DNA of 64,000 nt, taken from Bacteroidota bacterium. GTDB taxonomy: Bacteria; Bacteroidota; Bacteroidia; Chitinophagales; Chitinophagaceae. The DNA lies in contig JAFAEM010000030.1 in assembly GCA_023424015.1 (NCBI GenBank), positions 1-64,000 on the forward strand, read 5' to 3'. Under the pieces are notes generated by a model that ran no database searches, had not been told where the DNA came from, and saw nothing but the letters and a program-made list of their open reading frames with translations. Numbering within the stretch: the stretch's first letter is position 1; every line of letters starts with the position of its first letter. The translations under genes were made by a program, and so were the position numbers. Shown piece after piece: positions 8,407 to 17,555 of this stretch.

Positions 8407-10848
8407 ATGCAGGTTTTAAAATTCGGTGGCACATCCGTTGCTAATGCAGAGAATATCAGTAAAGTTGTATCAATTGTAAAGGATAAAGTCAAATCAGGTA
8501 AAACTATTGTCGTCGTTTCAGCACTGGGGGGTGTCACGGACCTGTTGCTACATGCGGCGGTACTTGCATCGGAAGGCAATGAGACGTTCAGAGACAAATT
8601 AAGTTTTATCGAACAACGTCACCTCGACTCAGTAAAGCAACTGATCCCGGTGACGCATCAAAGCCAGTTGCTAAGCCTGGTGAAGAAAAGTTGTAACGAA
8701 GTTGAAGATATCTGCAATGGTATCTTTTTGCTTCGCGAACTCACAGCCCGCTCCCGCGACCGGATTGCAAGTTATGGCGAGTGGCTTTCCTCGCAGATCA
8801 TTGCTGCCACCTTCAAGGCGCAGGGTGTTGAGAGTGTATGGAAAGATTCCAGGGAATTGATCGTTACCAATTCAAATTTCACCAATGCCGAAGTGGATTT
8901 TGCAAGAACTCATTTAAACCTCAATGAGTATTTCCCAAATCAGCCCGTCGACCTATTCGTTATTCCCGGTTTTATCGCTGCCAATGCCGACGGGTTAACC
9001 ACTACATTAGGAAGAGGTGGATCCGATTTTACCGCAGCCATCATTGCCGGGGCATTGAATGCAGAATCGCTTGAGATATGGACTGATGTTAGCGGTATGA
9101 TGACAGCGGATCCAAGGCTGACAGCCAACGCACGCATCATTCCGCATATATCTTACCAGGAAGCCATGGAACTTTCCCATTTCGGGGCAAAAGTGATTTA
9201 TCCGCCAACTATCCAGCCGGTCATGACAAAGAATATTCCAGTTTGGATAAAAAATACTTTCGCGCCACAGGATGCCGGAACCCTTATCGAATCGGTTGCG
9301 CAAAGAAATGGTAATATCGTAAGAGGGATCTCCAGTATCAACAATATTGCCCTGCTCAGCCTGGAAGGTAGTGGTATGATCGGTATACCAGGTTTTTCAA
9401 AAAGATTGTTTGAAGCACTCAGTAATGAAAAAATAAACGTCATTCTTATCACACAGAGCTCTTCCGAGCATTCCATCTGTGTTGCAGTAAACACAGCTTC
9501 GGCAGAAAAAGCAAAACAAGCTGTCGATGCCGCCTTTGCCAATGAGATCGCGCTGGAAAAAGTAGATCCATTATCGGTAGAAACAGAACTCTCCATTGTG
9601 GCATTGGTAGGAGAGAACATGAAGAGTCACCCGGGTATCAGCGGGCGTATGTTCAGTGCCATGGGAAAGAACGGGGTGAACATCCGCGCTATTGCACAGG
9701 GATCTTCGGAAAAAAATATTTCGGCAGTAATCGCCACTCGTGATGTGAAGAAATCGATCAACGTGCTTCATGAAGAATTTTTCGAGACAACCTATAAACA
9801 GGTCAACCTCTTTATTACCGGTACCGGCAATGTAGGCAGCAAACTACTCGGGCAGATACATCAGCAACTTGATTTCCTCCAAAAACGCATGAGGCTTCAG
9901 CTTCGTGTCGTCGGGTTGTGCAATAGCCGCAAGATGATCTTTAAAGAAGAAGGAATCGATATCGGCCGCTGGAGCGAACAGCTACAGGAAGGCGATACAG
10001 CCAACCTGCATGAATTTGTGAATGGGATCATCGAGCGCAATCTTCGAAATTCGGTATTTGTGGATATAACCGCCAATGAAAAGGTAGCATCGGTGTATGA
10101 CCTGTTGCTCCAGAAAAGTATCACTGTTGTGGCATGCAATAAGATCGCAGCATCCTCGGCGTTTGATAACTATAAAAAGTTGAAGGAACTGGCTGATGAA
10201 TATAATTGCCAATTCCTGTTTGAAACCAATGTAGGTGCTGGGTTGCCAGTGATCGCCACGCTGAATGACCTTGTGCGCAGTGGTGACCGCGTACACCAGA
10301 TCGATGCGGTATTAAGCGGCACACTTAATTTTGTTTTTAATAATTATGATGGCAAGAAAAAGTTTGCATCTGTGGTGAAACAGGCGCAGGACGAAGGTTA
10401 TACCGAACCTGATCCCCGGCTTGACCTGGGCGGAACAGATGTGATGCGCAAGATCATGATCCTGGCCAGGGAAGCTGGCGTAAGAATTGAGATGGACGAG
10501 ATAAAGAACAATTCATTTATGCCTCCTTCCTGTATGCAGGGTAACGTTGATGACTTTTATGCAGCGATGGAACGCGAAGAAGAACATTTTAAAAAACTTT
10601 TTGAGGAAGCCTCTCGGGAAGGATGTATATTGAAGTTCGTGGCTTCCTATAAAGACGAAAAAGCTTCAGTTGGCCTGCAACATATCAGTCCCGATCATGA
10701 CCTGTACCATTTGTACGGGAAAGACAACGTTGTCTTGTTTTATACTGATCGTTATAAAGAGCAGCCGCTGGTAATAAAAGGTGCGGGTGCGGGTGCAGAA
10801 GTAACGGCGAGTGGGGTGTTTGCGGATATACTTAGGGCGAGTAAGTAA
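8407..10848 (+). CDS. thrA: Bifunctional aspartokinase / homoserine dehydrogenase I
   Basis: An 813-residue fusion enzyme for the first and third steps from aspartate to threonine. The aspartokinase part spans about residues 1-290 (KFGGTSVAN at the start; GRGGSDFTAAI). Two ACT domains lie at about 310-460, with the second marked by SSEKNISAVI. The homoserine dehydrogenase part begins with the NAD(P) motif FITGTGNVGS near residue 465 and continues with TLSGTLNF-type (LSGTLNFVF) and GYTEPDPRLDLGGTDV motifs. I start at the ATG at 8407 (MQVLKFGG); a TTG two codons upstream is less likely. The ACT region fits threonine feedback. First gene of thrA-thrB-thrC, behind the leader peptide. Confidence 0.95.
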   Translation: MQVLKFGGTSVANAENISKVVSIVKDKVKSGKTIVVVSALGGVTDLLLHAAVLASEGNETFRDKLSFIEQRHLDSVKQLIPVTHQSQLLSLVKKSCNEVEDICNGIFLLRELTARSRDRIASYGEWLSSQIIAATFKAQGVESVWKDSRELIVTNSNFTNAEVDFARTHLNLNEYFPNQPVDLFVIPGFIAANADGLTTTLGRGGSDFTAAIIAGALNAESLEIWTDVSGMMTADPRLTANARIIPHISYQEAMELSHFGAKVIYPPTIQPVMTKNIPVWIKNTFAPQDAGTLIESVAQRNGNIVRGISSINNIALLSLEGSGMIGIPGFSKRLFEALSNEKINVILITQSSSEHSICVAVNTASAEKAKQAVDAAFANEIALEKVDPLSVETELSIVALVGENMKSHPGISGRMFSAMGKNGVNIRAIAQGSSEKNISAVIATRDVKKSINVLHEEFFETTYKQVNLFITGTGNVGSKLLGQIHQQLDFLQKRMRLQLRVVGLCNSRKMIFKEEGIDIGRWSEQLQEGDTANLHEFVNGIIERNLRNSVFVDITANEKVASVYDLLLQKSITVVACNKIAASSAFDNYKKLKELADEYNCQFLFETNVGAGLPVIATLNDLVRSGDRVHQIDAVLSGTLNFVFNNYDGKKKFASVVKQAQDEGYTEPDPRLDLGGTDVMRKIMILAREAGVRIEMDEIKNNSFMPPSCMQGNVDDFYAAMEREEEHFKKLFEEASREGCILKFVASYKDEKASVGLQHISPDHDLYHLYGKDNVVLFYTDRYKEQPLVIKGAGAGAEVTASGVFADILRASK

Positions 10849-10916
10849 TTTGAAAATGTGGAGGAAAATGTGGAGATGTGGAAATGTGATAATTTGAAAA
10901 TTTGAAAATGTGGGTA
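10849..10916 (+). repeat. 8 bp near-repeat array between thrA and thrB
   Basis: Steps such as TTTGAAAA, TGTGGAGA, TGTGGAAA and TGTGATAA follow each other at mostly 8 bp spacing. The same family recurs at 11929, 16982 and, inverted, at 17525. Confidence 0.85.
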
Positions 10917-10949
10917 TATGGTTGCGTGAGGATGAGGTTAGATGGATGA

Positions 10950-11942
10950 ATGTTGACTAAAGTTTTTATGAGTAAGAATAATATGGATTCAATGGGCAAT
11001 TCGCGGGTGGGAGGGGGCGGTATTTCCGTCCGATGTCCGGCTACGGTAGCTAACCTGGTTTGTGGGTTTGATATATTGGGACTGGCACTGGATGAGCCCA
11101 GTGATATTATGGAGGTGAAATTGATCGATGAGCCCGGGGTGATCATTCACAATCGTGATGATTTTAACCTGCCCACAGAACCAGATAAGAATGTCGCAGG
11201 TGTTGTTTTTCTATCGGCGCTGGAAAAAGCGGGATCAAAAAAGGGATTTGAAGTAATCATAGAGAAGCATATAAAACCTGGTAGTGGCATTGGTTCAAGT
11301 GCAGCCAGTGCGGCTGGTGCAGCGGTAGCAGCCAACCACCTGCTTGGGAATACTTTTTCATCAGATGAAGTGGTACAGCTGGCCATGAACGGTGAAAAGC
11401 TGGCATCAGGTGTAAAGCACGCTGATAATATTGCACCCTGCATCCTGGGTGGTGTAAGCCTGATCCGTTCCATTCATCCGCTCGATATTATATCAATACC
11501 ATCTCCGGATCTGCATGTCACTGTCGTGCATCCGCAGATCGAAGTGAGAACCTCAGATGCAAGGCAGATACTTCGCCAGCAGGTCTTGTTAAAAGATGCG
11601 ATCCGTCAATGGGGAAATATCGCCGGGCTGGTTACGGGTTTTTTGAAAAATGATCTTGACCTGATCGGCAGGTCGCTCGAAGATGTGATCATCGAACCGG
11701 TGCGTAGTATTTTAATCCCGGGTTTTGACGAGTTGAAGCAAAATTGCCGCGATGCAGGTGCCCTGGGTGGTGGAATCTCAGGATCAGGGCCATCCGTATT
11801 TATGTTGAGTCGCGACGAAAATACGGCGATCAAAGTGGAGAAGGTAATGAAAGAGATTTATGAACGCCTGGGGATCGACTATCATACTTATGTAACGAAG
11901 ATTAATAAGAAAGGGGTGGAGGTGGAGAATTTGAAAATTTGA
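10950..11942 (+). CDS. thrB: Homoserine kinase
   Basis: A GHMP-superfamily kinase that phosphorylates homoserine with ATP. The opening SVRCPATVANLVCGFDILGLALDEP, the phosphate loop PGSGIGSSAASAAGA and the C-terminal GGISGSGPSVF motif are diagnostic. Up to 330 residues from the first ATG; family members are usually nearer 305-315, so internal starts at 10968 or 10983 are equally possible. The gene lies between thrA and thrC. Oddly, the last codons and the TGA stop (11940-11942) are part of the 8 bp repeat array that continues downstream, so the repeat appears to have replaced or extended the original 3' end. Confidence 0.93.
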   Translation: MLTKVFMSKNNMDSMGNSRVGGGGISVRCPATVANLVCGFDILGLALDEPSDIMEVKLIDEPGVIIHNRDDFNLPTEPDKNVAGVVFLSALEKAGSKKGFEVIIEKHIKPGSGIGSSAASAAGAAVAANHLLGNTFSSDEVVQLAMNGEKLASGVKHADNIAPCILGGVSLIRSIHPLDIISIPSPDLHVTVVHPQIEVRTSDARQILRQQVLLKDAIRQWGNIAGLVTGFLKNDLDLIGRSLEDVIIEPVRSILIPGFDELKQNCRDAGALGGGISGSGPSVFMLSRDENTAIKVEKVMKEIYERLGIDYHTYVTKINKKGVEVENLKI

Positions 11943-12097
11943 AAATGTGGAGGGAAATGTGAAAATGTGAAAATGTGGAGATGTGGAAATGTGAGAATTT
12001 GAAGATTTGAAAATTTGAAAATGGGGAGGGAAATGTGAAAATGTGGAGATGTGGGAATGTGAAAATTTGAAGATTTGAAAATTTGAAAATGGGGGAA
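11929..12097 (+). repeat. Long 8 bp near-repeat array running from the end of thrB
   Basis: About twenty steps of consensus TKTGRRRA (TTTGAAAA, TGTGAAAA, TGTGGAGA, TTTGAAGA) keep an 8 bp register for ~170 bp, broken by two GAAA insertions. A higher-order block (two TTTGAAAA, then TGKGGAGG GAAA, then TGTGAAAA) occurs twice. The first steps encode the last residues of ThrB. Confidence 0.9.
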
Positions 12098-12142
12098 TTG
12101 GAGTTTTGATTGTGGTAATACCCAGTATAATATTGATAATGC

Positions 12143-13438
12143 ATGAAGTACTTTAGCACGAATAAGCAATCACCGGTGGTGGATTTCAGGGAGGCGGCGA
12201 TCAATGGGCTGGCGCCGGATAAGGGTTTGTATTTTCCAGAGAGGATACCGGTGTTAGAGAAGGAACTGGTTGACGGAATTGAAAAGCTTTCAAATGAGGA
12301 GATCGCTTATAGGGTGATAAAGCCTTTTATCGGTGATGGTATACCGGATGAAAAACTTTACCAGATTGTTTCGGAGACGATTGAATTTCCTATACCCCTT
12401 GTTGAAGTAAATGCTTCTATATTTGCTCTTGAGCTATTTCATGGACCAACTCTTGCATTCAAAGATATCGGTGCCAGGTTTATGAGTCGTTGCCTGGGTT
12501 ATTTTCTAAAAGACAATACAAAAAAAGTAACAGTACTGGTTGCTACATCCGGCGATACAGGCGGCGCCGTTGCGCATGGATTTTATGATGTGGAAGGTAT
12601 TGATGTGGTAATATTATATCCATCCGGGAAGGTGAGCCCGGTCCAGGAAAAACAACTTACCACACTCGGTAGAAATATACACGCGCTGGAAGTTGACGGC
12701 ACTTTCGACGATTGCCAGCAGATGGTGAAACAGGCTTTCGCGGATCCTACATTAAATAAAAAATTATTTCTAACCTCTGCCAATTCGATCAATATAGCGA
12801 GATGGCTGCCACAACAGTTTTACTATTTTTTCGCCTATAAGCAATGGGCGGATAAAACACAACTACCGGTGGTTTGTGTTCCGAGTGGCAACTTTGGAAA
12901 TATCTGCGCAGGTCTGCTTGCGAACAAATCAGGTCTGCCAGTAGATCATTTTATTGCGGCCTGTAATATAAACGATGTGGTTGGTGATTACCTGGAACTG
13001 GGCGTGCTACAACCCAAACCAGCGCAGCCCACACTTTCCAACGCGATGGACGTAGGTAACCCCAGCAATTTTGTAAGAATACTCGAGATATTTCAACACC
13101 AGTTTTCAAACCTGAAGGATAAGCTGTCATCATTTTGCATTACAGATGACGAAACCATACAAACCATAGAGCGCGTTTACAAGGAGCATCAATATTTGCT
13201 TGATCCGCATGGGGCTGTTGGATTTTTATCACTGGAAAGATATTTGGATAATTATCCTGGCAAAAAGGGGATTTTTCTGGAAACCGCGCACCCTGTCAAA
13301 TTTCCGGATGCGGTTGAACAAGCCACAGGGGAGGAAGTTCCGATACCCGCATCGCTCGGTACCATCCTGAATGCTGATAAAACCAGTACAAAAACGAAAA
13401 ACGAATACCCAGCACTCCGCGACTACCTGCTGAGATAG
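12143..13438 (+). CDS. thrC: Threonine synthase
   Basis: A 431-residue PLP enzyme that converts O-phosphohomoserine to threonine. The N-terminal MKYFSTN and LAPDKGLYFPE region is typical of the bacterial class 1 enzyme. The PLP lysine is in HGPTLAFKDIGARF (near residue 110), followed by the phosphate-recognition segment VATSGDTGGAVAHGF. VPSGNFGNICAGL and the C-terminal HPVKFPDAVEQ are also family marks. Last gene of the thr operon. It starts about 45 bp after the repeat array and 200 bp after thrB, so coupled translation with thrB is unlikely. Confidence 0.96.
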   Translation: MKYFSTNKQSPVVDFREAAINGLAPDKGLYFPERIPVLEKELVDGIEKLSNEEIAYRVIKPFIGDGIPDEKLYQIVSETIEFPIPLVEVNASIFALELFHGPTLAFKDIGARFMSRCLGYFLKDNTKKVTVLVATSGDTGGAVAHGFYDVEGIDVVILYPSGKVSPVQEKQLTTLGRNIHALEVDGTFDDCQQMVKQAFADPTLNKKLFLTSANSINIARWLPQQFYYFFAYKQWADKTQLPVVCVPSGNFGNICAGLLANKSGLPVDHFIAACNINDVVGDYLELGVLQPKPAQPTLSNAMDVGNPSNFVRILEIFQHQFSNLKDKLSSFCITDDETIQTIERVYKEHQYLLDPHGAVGFLSLERYLDNYPGKKGIFLETAHPVKFPDAVEQATGEEVPIPASLGTILNADKTSTKTKNEYPALRDYLLR

Positions 13439-13507
13439 CATAAAATCAGTATGTTAATTGTTCTGGGTTGGCGAAGATTTATCAATAATTTAAACGGGTT
13501 CCCGGCG

Positions 13508-13538
13508 TTTTACTCTTTACTATCCTGTTATATCTTTG
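13508..13538 (+). promoter_or_regulatory. Predicted housekeeping promoter, Bacteroidota type
   Basis: TTTT at 13508-13511, 19 bp, then TATCTTTG at 13531-13538, matching the TAnnTTTG -7 element. The transcript would start near 13545, about 10 nt before the ATG at 13555. Confidence 0.5.
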
Positions 13539-13554
13539 CAGCAAGAACTTGCCT

Positions 13555-14118
13555 ATGCATACCATAGAACCATTTTACAATTGGAGGCATATTTATGTGA
13601 GCGAGGAGGATCAGCTTTCACCGTTCTATGGCCGCCAGTATTCCGAGTTTGAATTCACACAAACCGTATACAATTATTTTATCCATCCGCAATGGGATGA
13701 TTTTGGGAGTCGCACGCTATATGTAAAAGTGCTTATGGCCGATCGGGATGAGAAGTATGCCATCATTGAGATGATCGGCGAATGGAATGACGCGATCGAG
13801 AATGACATCATGGAACTAAAAAGGGAAGTGCTTGAGAAATTCATGTATGAAGGTATCAGTAAGTTTATATTGATCGCAGAAAATGTACTTAATTTTCACA
13901 GTGGCGGCACAGAATATTATGAAGAACTCTTTGATGAATTGATGGACGAAAACGGTTGGGTAGTATGCCTGGGGATGCCATCGCAAACCCAGTACGATTT
14001 CAAACGCGCCCATCTAAACCGCTATATCGAGTTGATGGAAATTGAGAACTGGCGAATTTATAAGCCATATCACCTTTTTAAAAAGATCGATTCGGAGATT
14101 TCCGCAAGACTTACCTAA
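13555..14118 (+). CDS. Conserved-looking hypothetical protein
   Basis: A 187-residue acidic, soluble protein with no signal peptide or membrane span, which I do not recognise as any named family. It is rich in aromatic residues, with YNWRHIYVSEED near the start and HFHSGG-like content around NFHSGGTEYYEELFDEL. The middle part (LYVKVLMADRDEKYAIIEMIG) looks like alternating strands and helices. I start at ATG 13555; a TTG two codons upstream is an artefact of frame extension. A good TAnnTTTG promoter lies just upstream and a separate one precedes sdhC, so it is probably a single-gene unit. Confidence 0.75.
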   Translation: MHTIEPFYNWRHIYVSEEDQLSPFYGRQYSEFEFTQTVYNYFIHPQWDDFGSRTLYVKVLMADRDEKYAIIEMIGEWNDAIENDIMELKREVLEKFMYEGISKFILIAENVLNFHSGGTEYYEELFDELMDENGWVVCLGMPSQTQYDFKRAHLNRYIELMEIENWRIYKPYHLFKKIDSEISARLT

Positions 14119-14196
14119 TCGGCTTCTACGTACTTTCACATTGGATCGGTATGCACGTGCCATTTTCATTTCGAAATGATTTCCAAACCTAAATTT

Positions 14197-14230
14197 TTTG
14201 TCATAGTTTGGTCATTGCACGTTATTTTTG
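14197..14230 (+). promoter_or_regulatory. Predicted promoter of the sdh operon
   Basis: TTTG at 14197-14200, 22 bp, then TATTTTTG at 14223-14230, a full match to the TAnnTTTG element. The transcript would start near 14237, about 19 nt before the sdhC ATG. Confidence 0.6.
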
Positions 14231-14255
14231 CGCAAATTGAACTAAAAGATTAAGG

Positions 14256-14936
14256 ATGAAATGGTCTGAATTCCTGACCTCAGCGGTAGGCAAGAAACTG
14301 GTAATGGGCCTGACAGGGTTGTCGCTTATAGCATTTCTGGTTGTCCACGTTGGGGTAAATGCCTGTATCTGGGCAAACGATGGTGGTGTCATGTTTAATA
14401 AAGCCGCCCACTACATGGGTGCCACCGTTGTGATTCGAATTATGGAAGTGGGACTTTTCGTCGGTATTTTTCTACATATTATACAGGGTTACGTACTCAC
14501 AGCACAGAATAACGCGAAAAGAAAACAGGGATACGCAGTTCCCATGGGTAACCGCGGCAGCAAATGGTATAGCCGCAGCATGGGTCTGTTGGGAACGGTT
14601 TTATTGCTCTTTTTTATCCTGCACTGGTGGCATTTTTGGATACCTTCTCGTTTTACCGGCGTTGTACAAACTTCTATTGCCGGTAAAGAAATGCATGATA
14701 TGTATACACTCATGAAATTGACTTTTTCAGAGCTGTGGGTTGTGATCGTTTATGTGATTGCCTGTATTTCTTTGTTCTGGCATTTGCTGCATGGATTTCA
14801 GAGTTCGTTCCGTACTATGGGGCTTGCCAACAGCAGGCATATCGATATAGTAAAGTCACTTGGGTTTGGTTTCTCGCTGCTGGTATCACTGGCTTTCGCC
14901 ATGATGCCGGTAAGTATGTATTTGGGATGGGTGTAG
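14256..14936 (+). CDS. sdhC: Succinate dehydrogenase/fumarate reductase cytochrome b558 subunit
   Basis: A 226-residue membrane anchor with five predicted spans (about residues 12-32, 57-80, 103-123, 153-176 and 196-222). Histidines suitable for heme b ligation occur in several of them: HVGVN in the first, FLHIIQGY in the second, FILHWWHFW in the third and FWHLLHGF in the fourth. This is the single-anchor, di-heme b558 type found in Bacteroidota and Bacillota, which replaces separate SdhC and SdhD. It carries electrons between the SdhA/SdhB pair and menaquinone in the inner membrane. First gene of the operon; sdhA follows after 65 bp. Confidence 0.92.
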   Translation: MKWSEFLTSAVGKKLVMGLTGLSLIAFLVVHVGVNACIWANDGGVMFNKAAHYMGATVVIRIMEVGLFVGIFLHIIQGYVLTAQNNAKRKQGYAVPMGNRGSKWYSRSMGLLGTVLLLFFILHWWHFWIPSRFTGVVQTSIAGKEMHDMYTLMKLTFSELWVVIVYVIACISLFWHLLHGFQSSFRTMGLANSRHIDIVKSLGFGFSLLVSLAFAMMPVSMYLGWV

Positions 14937-15001
14937 TTGCGGGAGGTGAAGCGTTCGCAGATTGCGGGGAAATGGATATAAAATAATTCTAAAAAGGTTA
15001 T

Positions 15002-16978
15002 ATGCTCGATTCAAAAATTCCGTCTGGGTCATTAGAGCAGAAGTGGACGGATTATAAGGGACATTGTAAACTGGTAAATCCGGCTAATAAGCGCAAGCTC
15101 GAGATCATCGTGATCGGTACGGGACTAGCAGGTGCTTCGGCGGCAGCTTCACTTGGTGAACTGGGATACCAGGTAAAGGCATTTTGTTTCCAGGATTCAC
15201 CCCGACGGGCACATAGTATTGCTGCGCAGGGTGGTATCAACGCCGCGAAGAACTATCAAAATGACGGCGACTCCGTTTTTCGTTTGTTTTATGACACTAT
15301 TAAAGGTGGCGACTATCGTGCACGGGAAGCTAATGTGCATCGCCTGGCCGAGGTAAGTGTCAATATCATCGACCAATGCGTGGCACAGGGGGTTCCTTTC
15401 GCGAGAGAATATGGCGGGTTGCTTAATAACCGCTCTTTTGGTGGCACTCAGGTAAAAAGAACTTTCTACGCAGCTGGTCAAACCGGTCAGCAATTACTTA
15501 TAGGGGCTTACCAGGCCCTGGAAAGACAGGTGGCACTGGGTAATGTGAAGATGTACAATCGTCATGAGATGCTGGACATCGTAATGATAGATGGAAAAGC
15601 AAGAGGTATTATTGCACGCAACCTGGTAACAGGGGAACTGGAGAGACATTTTGGTCATGCAACCCTGCTTTGCAGCGGTGGTTATGGTAACGTGTTTTAT
15701 CTAAGCACAAATGCCATGGGTAGCAACGTTACAGCGGCATGGAAGGCACATAAACGTGGTGCATTTTTCGGCAACCCCTGTTTTACACAAATACACCCCA
15801 CGTGCATACCGGTTACAGGTGATCACCAGAGCAAGCTGACGCTGATGTCAGAATCACTTCGCAATGATGGCCGGATCTGGGTACCCCAAAAAAAGGGTGA
15901 TACCCGAAAGGCAAATGATATACCCGAAGAGGAGAGAGATTATTACCTCGAAAGAAGGTATCCCGCTTTTGGAAACCTGGTACCACGTGACGTAGCATCC
16001 AGGGCAGCCAAGGAAAGATGCGATGCCGGCTATGGCGTAGGCACAACCGGTCAGGCTGTTTACCTTGACTTCAAATACAATCTCATCAACAAATACGGCC
16101 GGACAGAAGCCAATAAACTGGGTATTGAAAATCCCGATATTGAAACGCTCACTCGTCTTGGCAAGGAAGTGGTAAAAGAAGAATATGGTAATCTTTTCGA
16201 TATGTATGAAAAGATCACAGGGGAAAATCCATATGAAGTGCCGATGAGAATTTATCCTGCTGTTCACTACACCATGGGTGGACTTTGGGTGGATTATGAA
16301 TTGCAAACGTCAGTGCCCGGTCTCTATGCATTGGGGGAAGCCAACTTCAGTGACCATGGTGCGAATCGCCTTGGTGCATCAGCTTTGATGCAGGGACTTG
16401 CCGATGGTTATTTTGTGATACCCTACACCATAGGTAATTATCTGGCTGATGAAATTGCCGTTAAACCGATTCCGACCACGCATCCTGCATTTGAGGAAGC
16501 AGAAAAAGCTGTAAGTGACCGGATCAACCACCTGATGAATATCAAGGGTACCCAATCTGTTGAGAGCATGCATAAGCGTTTGGGTAAGATCATGTGGGAA
16601 AAATGCGGAATGGCACGTAATGCCAATGGCCTGGAGCAAGCGATCACCGAGATCAGGCAACTTAGAAAAGAATTCTGGTCAGACCTGCGCATACCAGGTG
16701 AAATAAAAGAAATGAATCCCGAACTCGACAAGGCCAATCGTGTTGCCGATTTCATTGAGCTGGGTGAATTGATGTGTATTGATGCGCTTCATCGCAACGA
16801 AAGTTGTGGCGGTCACTTCCGTGAAGAAAGTCAAACGGAAGAGGGCGAAGCAAAACGTGATGATGCAAACTACTCTTATGTAGCTGCCTGGGAATACAAA
16901 GGAGAAAATCAATGGCAGCTGAATAAAGAAGAACTTGACTTTGAAGTGGCGAAGCCGACGCAGAGAAGCTATAAATAA
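15002..16978 (+). CDS. sdhA: Succinate dehydrogenase/fumarate reductase flavoprotein subunit
   Basis: The 658-residue catalytic subunit. The FAD-binding glycine motif lies in IVIGTGLAGASAAASLGELG near residue 36. The covalent FAD histidine should be in PRRAHSIAAQGGINAAKN, and the active-site region includes FTQIHPTCIP and the arginine/histidine segment HYTMGGLWVDY. GLYALGEANFSDHGANRLGASALMQGL is the C-terminal FAD signature. The C-terminal domain contains CGGHFREES. It works with SdhB and the b558 anchor at the cytoplasmic face of the inner membrane. The length fits the Bacteroidota form. Confidence 0.96.
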   Translation: MLDSKIPSGSLEQKWTDYKGHCKLVNPANKRKLEIIVIGTGLAGASAAASLGELGYQVKAFCFQDSPRRAHSIAAQGGINAAKNYQNDGDSVFRLFYDTIKGGDYRAREANVHRLAEVSVNIIDQCVAQGVPFAREYGGLLNNRSFGGTQVKRTFYAAGQTGQQLLIGAYQALERQVALGNVKMYNRHEMLDIVMIDGKARGIIARNLVTGELERHFGHATLLCSGGYGNVFYLSTNAMGSNVTAAWKAHKRGAFFGNPCFTQIHPTCIPVTGDHQSKLTLMSESLRNDGRIWVPQKKGDTRKANDIPEEERDYYLERRYPAFGNLVPRDVASRAAKERCDAGYGVGTTGQAVYLDFKYNLINKYGRTEANKLGIENPDIETLTRLGKEVVKEEYGNLFDMYEKITGENPYEVPMRIYPAVHYTMGGLWVDYELQTSVPGLYALGEANFSDHGANRLGASALMQGLADGYFVIPYTIGNYLADEIAVKPIPTTHPAFEEAEKAVSDRINHLMNIKGTQSVESMHKRLGKIMWEKCGMARNANGLEQAITEIRQLRKEFWSDLRIPGEIKEMNPELDKANRVADFIELGELMCIDALHRNESCGGHFREESQTEEGEAKRDDANYSYVAAWEYKGENQWQLNKEELDFEVAKPTQRSYK

Positions 16979-16981
16979 CAA

Positions 16982-17022
16982 ATGTGGAAATGTGAGAATG
17001 AGGGAATGTGAAAATGAGGTGA
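16982..17022 (+). repeat. 8 bp near-repeat array after sdhA
   Basis: TGTGGAAA, TGTGAGAA, TGAGGGAA, TGTGAAAA, TGAGGTGA in 8 bp steps directly after the sdhA stop codon. It belongs to the same family as the thr operon arrays and flanks the IVP gene on its left. Confidence 0.85.
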
Positions 17023-17087
17023 ACGATGCGATGTGAATGAGATGGATTTTTATTTAAAATAAACTTTTAACCATCAAATTCACAATC

Positions 17088-17441
17088 ATGGAGTCAGGGA
17101 ATCTTATCGTAGACAAGACATTAGATTTTGCTATCGAAATAGTCAAGTTCTGTGAGTTGTTAGAAGAAAAAAGAAAGTTTGTTATTGGGAATCAGTTGTT
17201 GCGATGTGGTACTTCCATTGGAGCCAGTGTGAACGAAGCGCAACATGCCGAAAGCAAAGCAGATTTCATTCATAAAATGAAAATTGCAATAAAGGAGGCA
17301 AACGAAACACGTTATTGGTTGCTACTTTGCGAAAGGAGCGGTTATTGTCAGGTTGAGAGTTCTTTATTATCCAAAACAGACGAGATAATTCGAATTATTT
17401 CGAAAATTATTATCTCAAGTAAAGGAAGTTTAGCCGAATGA
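17088..17441 (+). CDS. Four-helix-bundle protein, 23S rRNA intervening-sequence (IVP) family
   Basis: A 117-residue all-helical protein with the family features: an N-terminal LDFAIEIVKFC helix, the RCGTSIGASVNEAQHAESKADFIHKMKIAIKEANETRYWL core and a C-terminal helix. Members are encoded in 23S rRNA intervening sequences and also scattered singly in Bacteroidota genomes; their biochemical role is unclear. Here it sits between sdhA and sdhB on the same strand, 109 bp after sdhA and 114 bp before sdhB, an arrangement not expected for the sdh operon. The 8 bp repeat family flanks it on both sides in opposite orientation, suggesting arrival as a cassette. Confidence 0.88.
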   Translation: MESGNLIVDKTLDFAIEIVKFCELLEEKRKFVIGNQLLRCGTSIGASVNEAQHAESKADFIHKMKIAIKEANETRYWLLLCERSGYCQVESSLLSKTDEIIRIISKIIISSKGSLAE

Positions 17442-17502
17442 TTCAGTTGGGATGGTTATCCGTTTCACTAATCATTGCAATAGCTTAAAGTAATTATTAT
17501 AG

Positions 17503-17551
17503 AAATGTGGAATCATTTTCATATTTCCACATTTTTCACATTATCTCATTA
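17503..17551. repeat. Inverted copy of the 8 bp repeat family before sdhB
   Basis: AAATGTGGAA at 17503-17512 and TTCCACATTT at 17525-17534 form a perfect 10 bp inverted repeat with a 12 bp loop. The right arm continues as minus-strand TGTGAAAA/TGAGATAA-like steps to 17551, just before the sdhB start. Confidence 0.75.
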
Positions 17552-17555
17552 GTCT

